DNA of 27,670 nt from Reclinomonas americana ATCC 50394. Taxonomy: Eukaryota > Jakobida > Jakobea > Jakobida. Shown here piece by piece: positions 11,220 through 21,323 of this stretch. The stretch lies in assembly GCA_048213135.1 (NCBI GenBank), contig PS015164.1, forward strand, positions 79,829 to 107,498. The letters run 5' to 3'. Position numbers and translations under genes: made by a program. The number at the start of each line of letters is the position of its first letter. The first letter of the stretch is position 1. The notes below the pieces were generated by a model. It was not told the origin of the DNA. It was given only the letters and a program-made list of their open reading frames with translations, and did not search any database.

Positions 11220-13712
11220 ATGGCCGATCGCCGCGGAGGTCGCCGCGACTACGGCTCCGCAGTGCGACCCAACAGCGGCAGCGGGCCTCTCATGCTGCGT
11301 CGTGCCAACCCCGGCGACGAGGAGAACGATCTCGAGCAGCAAGCGCAGCAGCAGGCGCCTCTCGGAGATGACGAGCAGCGACTGTTGCGCGGAGCTGCTG
11401 GTGTCGACGATGACGATGATGATGATGATGATGATGGAGGTGGTGTGGGTGGAGGAGGTGATGATGATGATGATGAGGACGATGAGGCGACGGAGAAGAT
11501 TCTGGATGGGGATGCGGATAAGGAGGATCGCGCGTTGATGAGGTGTGTGTGAGAGAGGGAGTGTGTGAGAGTGTGTGTGTGTGTGTGTGTGTTTGTGTGA
11601 CGAGAGCAGCTTGTGCGTAGATGGTCGGTGAAATGCATTGTCTCTTCTTTGTGCGCACACACGCGCTGTTGTGAGCGCGTGTGTGTGGATATGCGTGTGT
11701 GTGTTATGAGAGGGGTGGGAATCGTGTGCTGGTCGCATGCATGCAATGTGTTTGTGTGTGTGTGCCCTCGCACTCACGATTCTCTGCTCTCTTGCAGTCA
11801 AAACCCGTTCGTGGTGCAAAAGGAAAAGCAACGGTTTCGCTCCATCCGCCTCATGTACCTCACCACCTTTCTCTCCTCGACCGGTGCGTTGATTGCTCAG
11901 TCGCCCCTCGCTCTTCTCCCTCTCTCACATCTCTCTATCTTTTCTCCAGGCTTCTCCATGGTGCTGCCGACGTTGTGGCCGTACCTCGAGAAGCAGGGCG
12001 GCACCAAGTCGTTCCTCGGCTACGTGGTGGCCAGCTACAGTCTCGGGCAGCTGATTGGCAGTGTGATTTTCGGCACGTGGTCCAATCACGTGCGGCGGAT
12101 GATCCCGCTCTGCATCTCCACCGCCATCACCGTCGTCGGCAACGTGCTCTACTGCTTCACGGGCCAGTTCCCGTTCTCGCACTCGTGGAGTTTGTTCGCT
12201 TCGCGGCTCATTGTTGGCCTCGGTGCCGGCAACGTGGCCGTGGCGCGCGCATACGTCGCGTCGGCCACCACGCTGAAGGAGCGCACAGGCTCCATGGCGT
12301 TCATGAGCGCGGCGCAGGGTCTCGGTTTCATTCTGGGGCCAGGTGAGGACGAACAGTGAGAGCGTGTGTTGTGCGTGACGCGTCGACCTCACTCTGTGTC
12401 GCGAGCGCAGCCATTGGTGCCGCATTCTCACCGCTCTCCAGCGGCGCCAACTTTGGTCCGTTCGAGTTCGACTACCTCACGGCGCCGGGCTACTTTTCGG
12501 CCGTCTGCGAAGCCTTCAACCTCGTTCTGCTCATGTTGTTCTTCAGCGAGCACAAGGTGCACGATGCCGAGGATGCCAGCGAGGCTGACGCTTTGTTGGC
12601 GGCACCGCAGACAGGTGGGTTGAGGTGGCGGAGGACTCTTTTTTCTTCCACCTCTTTCTTCCTGCGCTTACCTCCTTCCCTCTGTCTCCATCACCTGCAG
12701 GTGGTACCAAGCACGCCGGTCGCAAGGGTGCCATCAACACCGGGGGCGACGCCGACTACGAGTCCAACTCGGACGATGAGCGCTCCGAGGCCGTCAGTGT
12801 CATTCTGGACCCGTCGAGTTTGCACCGCTCTGTCACCAGCAGCATGCGTGAGCGCCTGCGACGCGAGGCCTCTGGCTTACCGATTACGCCTGTCGACCGA
12901 CTCGGTGTTTCGGTGACCATTATCAACTTTTTCAGCGTCATTTTCGTGTTTGCCATCTTTGAGACGTTGCGTCACGTTTGCCACGCGTCGTCCCTCTTCT
13001 TCCACTGCCTTCTCTCACTCTTTCGCGCAGTATTCTCACTCCGCTCACCATGGACGAGTACGATTGGACGAAGCAGCAGGCAGACCTGTACTGCGGCATC
13101 CTGCTCGGTGCTGTGGGCCTCATCGCCGTGTTTGTGTTCATGTCGGTCAAGATGGTGGCCAAGTGGGCCGGCGAGCGCCAGCTCATGCTTGCTNNNNNNN
13201 NNNNNNNNNNNNNNNNNNNNNNNNNNNNNNNNNNNNNNNNNNNNNNNNNNNNNNNNNNNNNNNNNNNNNNNNNNNNNNNNNNNNNNNNNNNNNNNNNNNN
13301 NNNNNNNNNNNNNNNNNNNNNNNNNNNNNNNNNNNNNNNNNNNNNNNNNNNNNNNNNNNNNNNNNNNNNNNNNNNNNNNNNNNNNNNNNNNNNNNNNNNN
13401 NNNNNNNNNNNNNNNNNNNNNNNNNNNNNNNNNNNNNNNNNNNNNNNNNNNNNNNNNNNNNNNNNNNNNNNNNNNNNNNNNNNNNNNNNNNNNNNNNNNN
13501 NNNNNNNNNNNNNNNNNNNNNNNNNNNNNNNNNNNNNNNNNNNNNNNNNNNNNNNNNNNNNNNNNNNNNNNNNNNNNNNNNNNNNNNNNNNNNNNNNNNN
13601 NNNNNNNNNNNNNNNNNNNNNNNNNNNNNNNNNNNNNNNNNNNNNNNNNNNNNNCACGGCTGTCAACAGCGGCGCCACGGCAAGCAACGGCAATAGCAGG
13701 TCACGGTTGTGA
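11220..13712 (+). CDS. MFSD8: MFSD8/CLN7-like lysosomal major facilitator transporter (C-terminal half in gap)
   Basis: Exons in phase: 11220-11542, 11798-11883, 11950-12342, 12411-12614, 12701-12965, 13031-13193 (gap 13194-13654), 13655-13712 (frame across the gap assumed). MFSD8 is a lysosomal membrane protein reported to act as a chloride channel/MFS carrier. Matches to the family: RFRSIRLMYLTTFLSS then GFSMVLPTLWPYL, the MFS motif region SYSLGQLIGSVIFGTWS, GLGAGNVAVARAYVA, ERTGSMAFMSAAQGLGFILG, and FAIFETILTPLTMDEYDW. The N-terminal 107 residues are cytosolic and acidic: an Asp run coded by GAT repeats (11408-11484), and DEQRLL, which fits the [DE]xxxL[LI] lysosomal sorting signal, as in animal CLN7. 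A Ser/Glu-rich loop (about residues 320-390) replaces the short central loop. The 461-base gap is too small for the missing transmembrane part plus introns, so its size is probably wrong. Confidence 0.92.
13194..13654. other. Assembly gap inside the MFSD8-like gene
   Basis: Run of 461 N replacing the second half of the transporter. Confidence 0.99.
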
Positions 13713-13906
13713 GAGGTGCTTGTCTGCACGTTGTGCTCTCTCTTTCTCTTTATATTTTGGTCTGTTTTGGCAATGCATGAACGCGTGAATACTGATTGTT
13801 GAATGAGCGCCAGACTGTTGAATAACTTTAATAGACTGGCGGTGAAAGCGAGTGCAGCCGTCTGAGACGTTGGAGGGAAATACACACAAAGTGAGTGAGT
13901 GGCTCA
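13713..13906. other. Convergent intergenic spacer
   Basis: This 194-bp AT-richer spacer lies between the MFSD8-like stop and the stop of the minus-strand membrane protein. No gene was seen. Confidence 0.6.
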
Positions 13907-16377
13907 CTAGGCATTTTGTGCAATGAGGCAGTAAACTGCCACCGCGCCAAATATCCACACAAGTCCATAGCCGACGCACGAGCCAATGACGACGTTGCGA
14001 ATGGCCCATCTGGAACGGGCGATGAGTACGAGAGTGACAAACAGGAGCAAAAAAACAATCAATGAGACGCAACGACCACACGTCGGAGGAGGTCACGCTG
14101 TCGGTGAGCAGCTGGTAGAACTGGGGAGGATTCACCGGCTGCCGTCCCCACTGCGTCTGCACGCTCGCCACACCGGCGTTGAAGACAGAGTAGTCGTACG
14201 AGCTGTGCGCCGAGAGGGGGAGAAGGAAAGAGTGAGGAGGAGCAAAGAATAGTTTCCACACGCAATGACAGCAGAAGGGTCTGGAGAGGACGAGAAAATA
14301 AGTGTGAGTGAGACATATACACACTGGTAAGGGAGGAGGAGCAACCATGCGCAACAACAGCAGAAGGGCAGAGAATGCACATAAACAAATTCATGAGAAT
14401 GAGAAGGAGCAAAGCACAATCCTCACGCGTAGCACAAAACACACGAGTGCGGTGTGCACAATGAACAAATGCGAGGGAGGAAACATACAAGTGAGGGAGG
14501 AGCAGCCACAAGCACCAACAGCAGAAGGGTCAAGGAACTCATCATTATCACAAGCATGAGTATGAAAAGGAGCAGAGCACAGTTCCCGTGCGCAGTGCAA
14601 AGCACACTAATGCGAGCGAGTGAGACACACAAGAAAGGGAAGAGGGGCAGCCATGCGCTACAACAACAGAAGGATCAGGAAATCAAATGCAAGCGAGGGA
14701 GACACACAAGTGAGGGACACCAGCAGAAGGGTCAAGGAATTCATCATTAACAAATATACGAGAGAAAGGAGCACAGCACTGTTCCCATGCGCAGCACAAT
14801 GAATCAAATGAGAGCGCGGCAGTATAAACAGGTGCGCAGTTAAAGAGAGATGCGTTTCTTCCTGACTATCTCACACACGCACATTCCCTCCCCCCATTCT
14901 CTGGTATTCATACTCACTCGGCCTTGAACAAGCTCACTCCGGCCTCCACAATGGTGTTGGAGCGTGGCGAGCCCCAGTTGAGTCGGCAACCACTGCCGGT
15001 GAAGCCGCAATTGTCGCTCGATGTGCCCAAGTTCTGCACGCACACAATGAAACGAGATCAGATTCACAGTGATTCAGCGTGCGCCGAGGTGCCATGAAGT
15101 ACTCACAACACAAGTGACATAGGCCTGCACACAAGATACAGTGAGTAAATGGAGAACAAGACACGAAATGTTCTGCTCGCAAACGCAACGGGGACAGGGA
15201 CATTGGCATCCATGTCTGCTTGACTCGAATACAATGGTGAAACACACCTGTTCATGGAGGTATAGGTGAGGGACAGCGAAGCCACATGGCAAGCTATTCT
15301 TTCAAAGATCGCGAACCAGAACCAATAACTGCGAAAAGCGATTGAGGTTTCAGTGAGCCAAGCAAAGCAGGTGGGAGTTGCAACAGTTTGTCACGAAACT
15401 ATCGCGTGCCCTTGGACGAGTACGAGTACTCCTGGCGCGTGTAGAATTGGCCAAAAGGGACCACGAAACCGCGCTGCAGGTTGAATTCATTGGCAGCACC
15501 TGCAAACGGAGACGTCAGCGTGTCAAGATTTGTGCGGTTTCCAACACAATGGCACGACTTACCAGATGCGTATGCGCTGCGTGCAGTCTCCACAGACACT
15601 GTTGCGCCATTGTTGTAAATTTTCCACTTTTGTGTTGTCACATAATACTCGAAATCTGCGCGCGCGAGAGAGCCGTGAGAGATGACGTTGAAACCTGACC
15701 AGCACGGCGTGGCGACGCAACTGTAGGCGCACACGCAGCCGACAACAATCCATACAATGAGGCAACCGATGGCGAAAATAAGTTCGCCAAAGGTGCTGTT
15801 CGAGCACATGAGACGGATGTACAGAACGGCAAAATAAACAAAGAAGCCTGTGGGAATCATCACACAATGAGCAACAACGGAGAGAGCAGGAGCACGGGGC
15901 TTGATGGGAAGCAAGGTACCGGCAGTGCAGAACACGATGACCGCGATGCGGCCCGACCCTCTGCGCCCCCACAGGCGTGAGACACGAGGTGCAAGTAGCG
16001 TGTTGAGCAAGTCAACGGAACTTGGCACCAGCCACAAGGCACAGCGCTTGCAAGGCGACTGAAAAGAGGAACCAACCGATGCAAGCGACCAACATATGCA
16101 TGCCTTTGCCGTCGTAGGAGCAGTTGAGTCCCAGACGGCGCGACCACTGGCGTTGGATCACACTGCGACAAGTGACGCAGGATGAGTTTAGTGTGGAAGA
16201 CATGACACTGAGGAGTCGATGTAACGCAACTAGGACGGCTGGCGCTGCGGACGCGCAGCGTTGTTCATCTCCACTGAAGATGGATCGGCGGGGCGGTTGT
16301 TGTTGGGCGAATACGTGTTGCCAATGACCACAGTGGTCGGCGAGAGGACGATTGCTGGAGATTCCACGTCGACGGCT
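13907..16377 (-). CDS. Unrecognised multi-pass membrane protein with Cys-rich luminal loop (5' end not settled)
   Basis: Family not recognised. Exons in phase: 16377-16231, 16162-16017, 15958-15920, 15847-15695, 15655-15563, 15499-15400, 15328-15246, 15215-15190, 15124-15107, 15033-14918, 14202-14074, 14009-13907, giving 383 aa. About five membrane spans: LVACIGWFLFSVALQALCL, IAVIVFCTAGFFVYFAVLY, LIFAIGCLIVWIVVGCVC, a span around WFWFAIFERIACHVASL, and GYGLVWIFGAVAVYCLIA at the C-terminus. Between spans 4 and 5 is a loop of about 115 residues with several Cys (TSSDNCGFTGSGCRLNW), probably luminal or extracellular. Three very short exons (39, 26 and 18 nt) are proposed; the 26-nt one is uncertain, because a GTTTCA donor after 15244 would bypass it in frame. 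Upstream exons may lie beyond the GA-rich gap; ATG at 17412 is a candidate start. An intron of 715 nt carries a degenerate minisatellite. Confidence 0.72.
14203..14917 (-). repeat. Intron made of a degenerate minisatellite
   Basis: The motif AACAGCAGAAGGGTCAAGG or a close variant recurs at about 14267, 14353, 14515, 14661 and 14719. A companion motif (GGAGCA-AGCACA..TTCCCGTGCGCAG) recurs at about 14405, 14567 and 14768. Spacing is irregular (58-162 bp), so it is a decayed tandem array rather than a clean repeat. Confidence 0.75.
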
Positions 16378-16407
16378 CTGCGAGAGTGAGGGCGCAATGA
16401 GGAACGG

Positions 16408-17280
16408 GGGAAGAAGGGGGAAAAGAAGGAGGAGGAGAGAAAGAAGAAGGGGGAAGAGAGGGAGAAGAAGATATAGGAGGAGGAGGAGGAGGAGGAGGAG
16501 GAGGAGGAGGAGGAGGAGGAGGAGGAGGAGGAGGAGAAGAAGAGGAAGAAGAAGAGGAAGAAGATGTAGAAGAAGAAGAAGAAGATGCAGAAGAAGAAGA
16601 TGCAGCAGAAGAAGAAGAAGAAGAAGAAGAAGNNNNNNNNNNNNNNNNNNNNNNNNNNNNNNNNNNNNNNNNNNNNNNNNNNNNNNNNNNNNNNNNNNNN
16701 NNNNNNNNNNNNNNNNNNNNNNNNNNNNNNNNNNNNNNNNNNNNNNNNNNNNNNNNNNNNNNNNNNNNNNNNNNNNNNNNNNNNNNNNNNNNNNNNNNNN
16801 NNNNNNNNNNNNNNNNNNNNNNNNNNNNNNNNNNNNNNNNNNNNNNNNNNNNNNNNNNNNNNNNNNNNNNNNNNNNNNNNNNNNNNNNNNNNNNNNNNNN
16901 NNNNNNNNNNNNNNNNNNNNNNNNNNNNNNNNNNNNNNNNNNNNNNNNNNNNNNNNNNNNNNNNNNNNNNNNNNNNNNNNNNNNNNNNNNNNNNNNNNNN
17001 NNNNNNNNNNNNNNNNNNNNNNNNNNNNNNNNNNNNNNNNNNNNNNNNNNNNNNNNNNNNNNNNNNNNNNNNNNNNNNNNNNNNNNNNNNNNNNNNNNNN
17101 NNNNNNNNNNNNNNNNNNNNNNNNNNNNNNNNNNNNNNNNNNNNNNNNNNNNNNNNNNNNNNNNNNNNNNNNNNNNNNNNNNNNNNNNNNNNNNNNNNNN
17201 NNNNNNNNNNNNNNNNNNNNNNNNNNNNAGGAGAAGGAGAAGAAGAAGAACGACAAGAAGAAGAACAAGAAGAAGAATAC
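16408..17280. repeat. (GGA)n/(GAA)n purine-rich microsatellite with a 596-base gap
   Basis: GAGGAG then GAAGAA triplets on the plus strand, interrupted by N at 16633-17228 and resuming as AAGAAGAAC to about 17280. It lies just 5' of the first confident exon of the minus-strand membrane protein, probably in an intron (polypyrimidine on the sense strand). Long poly-Ser or poly-Leu frames here are repeat artefacts. Confidence 0.95.
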
Positions 17281-17468
17281 AAGAATGAGGAGGATGGAGG
17301 GATTGGAGCAACAGTGTGAAGTGAAGCTGCGTCCGCCTTCACTGAACCACACAACAAGCCCCATGACTGGCATTGATTCCCCACTGGCGTCTCCCACGCT
17401 TAACATACACAAGGAAGCATAAAGTACTCACAAAACGAGAGAAACGAGCATGCACGACGATCGGAACT

Positions 17469-17964
17469 TTAGAACAAACTGAGCACACAATGAAATGAGA
17501 GAGAGAGAGAGGAGTGGATGTGTGCGTGAGTGAGAGAGAGGCAGTGAGGGAGACAGTGCCAGTGCGTAAGTCCGCGCGCGTCAATACAACACACACTGTT
17601 TCCCCCTCTCTTTCTCTTCGTCTCTCTCTCTCTTCCTTTCTCTTTCCCTCACACGCAACTCGACAGTCTCCTCATCCAACACCGTGTGATACACCGACAC
17701 CATGTGCGAGTCATACACACGCCGCAGACGACCGCCTTCCATCAGTCGCGACACTGCATCTTCAATGCGCTTGCGCTGCACATTGAGGCCGGCCAGTTGC
17801 TCCACCAGTTGATCCTCGGTCTTGCCTGCGCCACCCTTCAGGCACGCAGCGAGAATGTGCTCATTCACCTGTGCGCAAACAAACAGAGAGAGCGTGAGAT
17901 ACGTACACTCAGGTGCGCGCGCACACGCAAGGTGCGCAACGAGCTCGTCGGAGGCCTCTGCCAT
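17469..17964 (-). CDS. Small winged-helix-like protein (about 80 aa), RPA32 C-terminal-like (tentative)
   Basis: Three exons in phase: 17964-17941 (MAEASDEL), 17868-17660, and a 10-nt last exon 17478-17469 coding the final residues LF plus stop. The first two introns use GTTGCG donors; if the last intron is not removed, the frame runs on through an Arg/Glu-rich tail to a stop at 17581. The body (LVNEHILAACLKGG, QLAGLNVQRKRIEDAVSRL, EGGRLRRVYDSHMVSVYH) has the helix-helix-helix-wing pattern of the RPA32 C-terminal winged helix, whose core reads similarly (I..AV..L...G.I...VD..H). No OB-fold precedes it, so it may be a stand-alone winged helix or the end of a longer gene whose upstream exons I did not find. 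Confidence 0.55.
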
Positions 17965-18358
17965 GCTCTGCTCTCTTCGATGTGTGTCTCTCAGCACAAC
18001 GAGGGCGCAGACGGGAGGAGGAGTTGTGGCAGTGATGTCGTCCGGCAAATTCAGCGAGTCGCTGCAAATTGATCGCAACATGCGCATTGGCGTGTGCAGT
18101 TTCGAGTTTTGTGTGTGTGTGTGTGTGTGAGAGAGGATTGAGTGATGCAGTGCTGGCGTTGTCCGTCTGTAACGTCGTCGTCGTTGCATAAAAAGATCGG
18201 TATCACGTAACCGATATTTGAATATCTGACAATATATATATGGCTGCCTTGTTCTGGGACTGCTGGACTTGGGCATTACGGCGCATTGCACAGCGGATAC
18301 AGTACGTACTCCAGGAGCAGCAGTGCACAATGCAAAGGTCGAGCTGCAGCGCTGCATC

Positions 18359-18402
18359 TTTGCCACGGAAAATCCCGCGAAAACAAAGGCGGTGGAAACG
18401 GG
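18359..18402 (+). promoter_or_regulatory. Conserved 44-bp element, copy 1 (E2F-like core)
   Basis: Starts TTTGCCACGGAAAATCCCGC, continues GAAAACAAAGG and ends GGTGGAAACGGG. It is nearly identical to a segment at 20791-20836. It lies about 400 bp upstream of the small winged-helix gene, which reads leftward. The TCCCGCGAAAA core resembles an E2F/DP site (TTTTCGCGGGA on the minus strand). Confidence 0.55.
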
Positions 18403-18460
18403 TACCGGTTGCAAAAACGGCTACCCTACAAACAAAACACTTCATTCACCACATTCCAAT

Positions 18461-18641
18461 AATCAACAACAAATTCATTCGCCAACAAACAAGCAACAGC
18501 TGTCCAAGTTCAACCGTATCCAAAACATCAACACAAACACCAATCTTGAGGCAGCAGCAGGTTTGCGTTGTGTTGATATGGTTGGACTCGGTCATAAGAC
18601 AGCTGTTGCTAGTTTGTTGGTGAACGAATTGATGATTAACT
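18461..18641. repeat. Large imperfect inverted repeat (foldback), 80-bp arms
   Basis: Left arm 18461 to about 18536, right arm about 18561-18641, loop about 25 bp. The best-paired part is ATTCATTCGCCAACAAACAA (from 18474) against the complement of 18604-18634, continuing through GCAACAGCTGTC on both arms; the outer TAATCA ends and the inner CATCAACACAA..AAAC ends also pair. The arms differ by scattered changes and small gaps, so this is an old hairpin or a small foldback/MITE-like element. Confidence 0.75.
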
Positions 18642-18718
18642 GAGCGCAGCGCTGCATCTCGTTGTCGAACGACTCCCCCTCTCCAACAACACATAGAGGA
18701 CTTCACTTTTTTCGCGAT

Positions 18719-20539
18719 TCAAAAATCATCCTCGTCCGCATTTCCATACCAGTCTGGAACGCCCGTGTAGCACGGCTGCGGTCCGTTAAACTTGAAGGTC
18801 CACGGATCCTCGCCGGCTACGCTCCCTTTCTGTGGAACTTTTTCGAACGGAAGCAGCCGTTCGTAAAAGAGCCGACGCATGCGATCGCGCTCCGCCATGT
18901 CGTCCGTTGCCGCGGCACAAGTCATCATGGAGACGAAATCCATCTCGCCGCCGAACACGTCGCTGCTGGTGTTGAACATGGCGCACACGATGTGGCCGAC
19001 GAGCTTCAGCGGCAGCTGTTCAACCGTCACCGAGTCCCCGAACAGGTGCTGGCGCAGCCGCTGCAAGAACACGTCGCCAACACCAAACTGAATGTTCGGC
19101 GGCATCTTTCTGCGCAGGCGCACCTCATCGGTGGGCTCGTTTCCGGCGTAGAAGATACATCCTTCAAACGACTTGTTGCGCGGACTGTCGAAAAAGAAGA
19201 CGTTGCCGGCGATCGATCGTTCCAGTTCGTAGGATCGGAGACGCGCGTGGAAGTCGAGGTTGAAGTCGACATAGTGCGGTGAGTTGATCGAGTACAGTCG
19301 GGTGGTGATGGAGGCGCTACGAATCATACCACCACCCATCTCCCAGTTCACGTCGAAAGAGTCAACGGTGTACGCACTCTTGACGACAGGCTCGACGAGC
19401 TCGGCAGGGACTGTGCACCAAAGGATGAAGAGTGAATGTCACACCAACACGGTAACCTGCTTCAGATGGGCACGCAACAGACTCTAGCGAACTCTGCGAG
19501 GAGACGCCGAAGCTCTGACCGCACCGACCGAGTCCAGAAAAAGTGATTCTGGTCAAAGGCTTGCGCTTGCTTCTGGGCACGCGCCCTCTTCCGGGCCTGC
19601 GCTTTCGCGCGAGGACTGACATCGCCCTCTTCCTCGTCCTCATCCGTCTCTTCGTCGTCCTCCTCGTCAAAGCCGAACTCGGCCGCAAACTCACGGATTA
19701 TTTCCCGCTCGCACTTCACCGCTGTCGAGCAAAGATGAACACACACACACACACACACACACACAGGCAAGTAGGATGTGTTCGACGGGGATGCAGGCTA
19801 CGCAACGTGTCCGGTCCAACTTCTTTCGCCCCTCCACATAGGCGGCCACCTGCTTGGCTGTGGCTCCGCCGGGCTGCAGCGATGGCATGCCCCACAGCGA
19901 CCGGGCGACGTCTGCAGACAGCGAGACTGCTGAGTCGACACACTCAAGTATACGACGAGAAAGCAAGGCGACGGCACCGGCAAGGCTTGCATCCTCCGCA
20001 GCGGGAGCGGCGGCGGAACCGGAACCGGAAGCGGCGCCGGCCGGCTCTCGCAAGTGACGGGCAACAAGATCGTGCATTCTGCGTTCCCCCACCACAAGAT
20101 CAGCACATGGACAACAACACATGCAGGCGGCAGCAGTGCACGCAACGCCGACAGCGCGTTCTCCTGTCCCTCCTGCGCGCGAACCCGCTGCACAAACTCA
20201 CTGGCCTTGCGCCACTCTCCCGCCGCGACTGCAGCCTCGGCCAACTGCGTGAGAGCCCCGACATTTGTCGGCTCCACCTCCAAGCTCCGTTGAGCATACG
20301 CCTCGCCCTGCGCCGCGTCGGCGAGCAGGAAATAGCAGGCGGCAGTGAACTGCGAGCAGAGACAACTTGCAGGGGTGAGACACAGTTGTCTCGCATGACA
20401 CACACACACAGCTTCAACCACAATGCTCTCACGTTGTAAGCATCGACTCGCAGCTGCTTGACTCGAGTACGAACGTCGTCGTCTGTCATGAGAGAGAGAA
20501 AGAGAGAGATTGTCAGCGAGCACAGGGTTGTGTATCTCA

Positions 20540-20574
<35 letters not shown>

Positions 20575-20731
20575 CAGCAGCAGAGGCATCGACATCGGCA
20601 GCCTCGAGCACAGCAACACTCTCGAGGAACACATCCAGTGCTTCGCGGAACTTGCTGCTGCGAAGGAGACCAAGGCCAGTCCGCTTGCGCTGCTCACACG
20701 AGAGCAGCTGATCCTCCAAACTCGAGGCCAT
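18719..20731 (-). CDS. TPR-repeat protein with unrecognised conserved C-terminal domain
   Basis: Exons: 20731-20575, 20482-20433, 20349-20119, 20044-19765, 19721-19479, 19410-18719, about 550 aa in phase. The exon-4 acceptor (AG at 20046-20045) was chosen because it gives a 74-nt intron and the right phase; a CAG at 20081-20079 is the alternative. Residues 1-145 carry TPR-like helices (LGLLRSSKFREALDVFLES; YFLLADAAQGEAYAQRSLEV; LAEAAVAAGEWRKASEFV). A Cys pair CVAC, a Glu/Asp-rich run (FGFDEEDDEETDEDEEEGD) and a basic Lys/Arg/Ala run follow. The last 300 residues form a globular domain starting at FDQNHFFWTRSVRSEL, with FDVNWEMGGGMIRSA, FFFDSPRNKSFEGCIFYAG and an aromatic-acidic end (PDWYGNADEDDF), which I do not recognise. 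The start at 20731 lies 60 bp downstream (in gene direction) of the conserved promoter-like element. Confidence 0.8.
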
Positions 20732-21323
20732 TTGATGCGAGGGAGTGAGAGTGAGAGCGAGATGCGCGTGAGTGTTCGGGAAAAAAGGGGTTTGCCACGG
20801 AAGAATTCCCGCGAAAACAAAGGAGGTGGAAACGGGATTCAACAACGGCTGCCCTTAGCAACCATAAATCCAACCATATCCGACACATCAGCTGCAGTAC
20901 AACACACAGCAGTCAAAAAAATTGAGATGCACACGCGCAGTCATGGCCGACGATCGCGACGAACGCGCGGTGCGCGTCGATCAATCATCGTTCATTATTT
21001 AACAAGGCCACCAGCACTACGTACTACAGCAGGTGAACGTGGTCACTCGTATCGGGAACCAGATGCCATGCATATGGCCACCTTCGTAGTGTATACGAAT
21101 TCGATCTGTAAATCAAGATCTCCCGTTGTCAATTGCAATTACGGCGCCAGCCGGCAATCCCCCTTGCCGATCCACCTCTTGCCCCAGCAGTATCCATTCA
21201 CAGTTTTCGTGATCCCCATATCACCGGACAGCAAAGTATTACGAAACATGGCTACGTGACAGATTGTGCCGGGAATGTATGCCGGGAAATTGCAAGAAGC
21301 TGTCTGACATTTTTCGATAAGCA
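20732..21323. promoter_or_regulatory. Divergent intergenic region between TPR and RBR genes
   Basis: About 590 bp between two divergent start codons. It holds the second copy of the conserved element. No coding exon was seen. Confidence 0.5.
20791..20836 (+). promoter_or_regulatory. Conserved 46-bp element, copy 2 (E2F-like core)
   Basis: Starts TTTGCCACGGAAGAATTCCC, then GCGAAAACAAAGG and GGTGGAAACGGG, matching copy 1 at 18359-18402 except for a short indel around AATTC and one A/C change. It is 60 bp upstream of the TPR gene start codon and could also serve the divergent RBR gene. Confidence 0.55.

Noticed and set aside
14203-14917. Possible CRISPR-like array because of recurring motifs
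   Set aside because: Irregular spacing, diverged motifs, eukaryotic intron context.
16012-17422. Long poly-Ser, poly-Leu and poly-Arg frames
   Set aside because: Products of the GGA/GAA microsatellite and the gap; the real exons on the minus strand are below 16378.
17581-17658. Arg/Glu-rich tail of the small winged-helix gene
   Set aside because: More likely intron: a GTTGCG donor at 17659 and a good acceptor at 17479 give a short in-frame ending; kept as an alternative in the feature.
18240-18706. Plus and minus frames sharing QQTSNSC
   Set aside because: The shared peptide results from the inverted repeat, not from a protein family.
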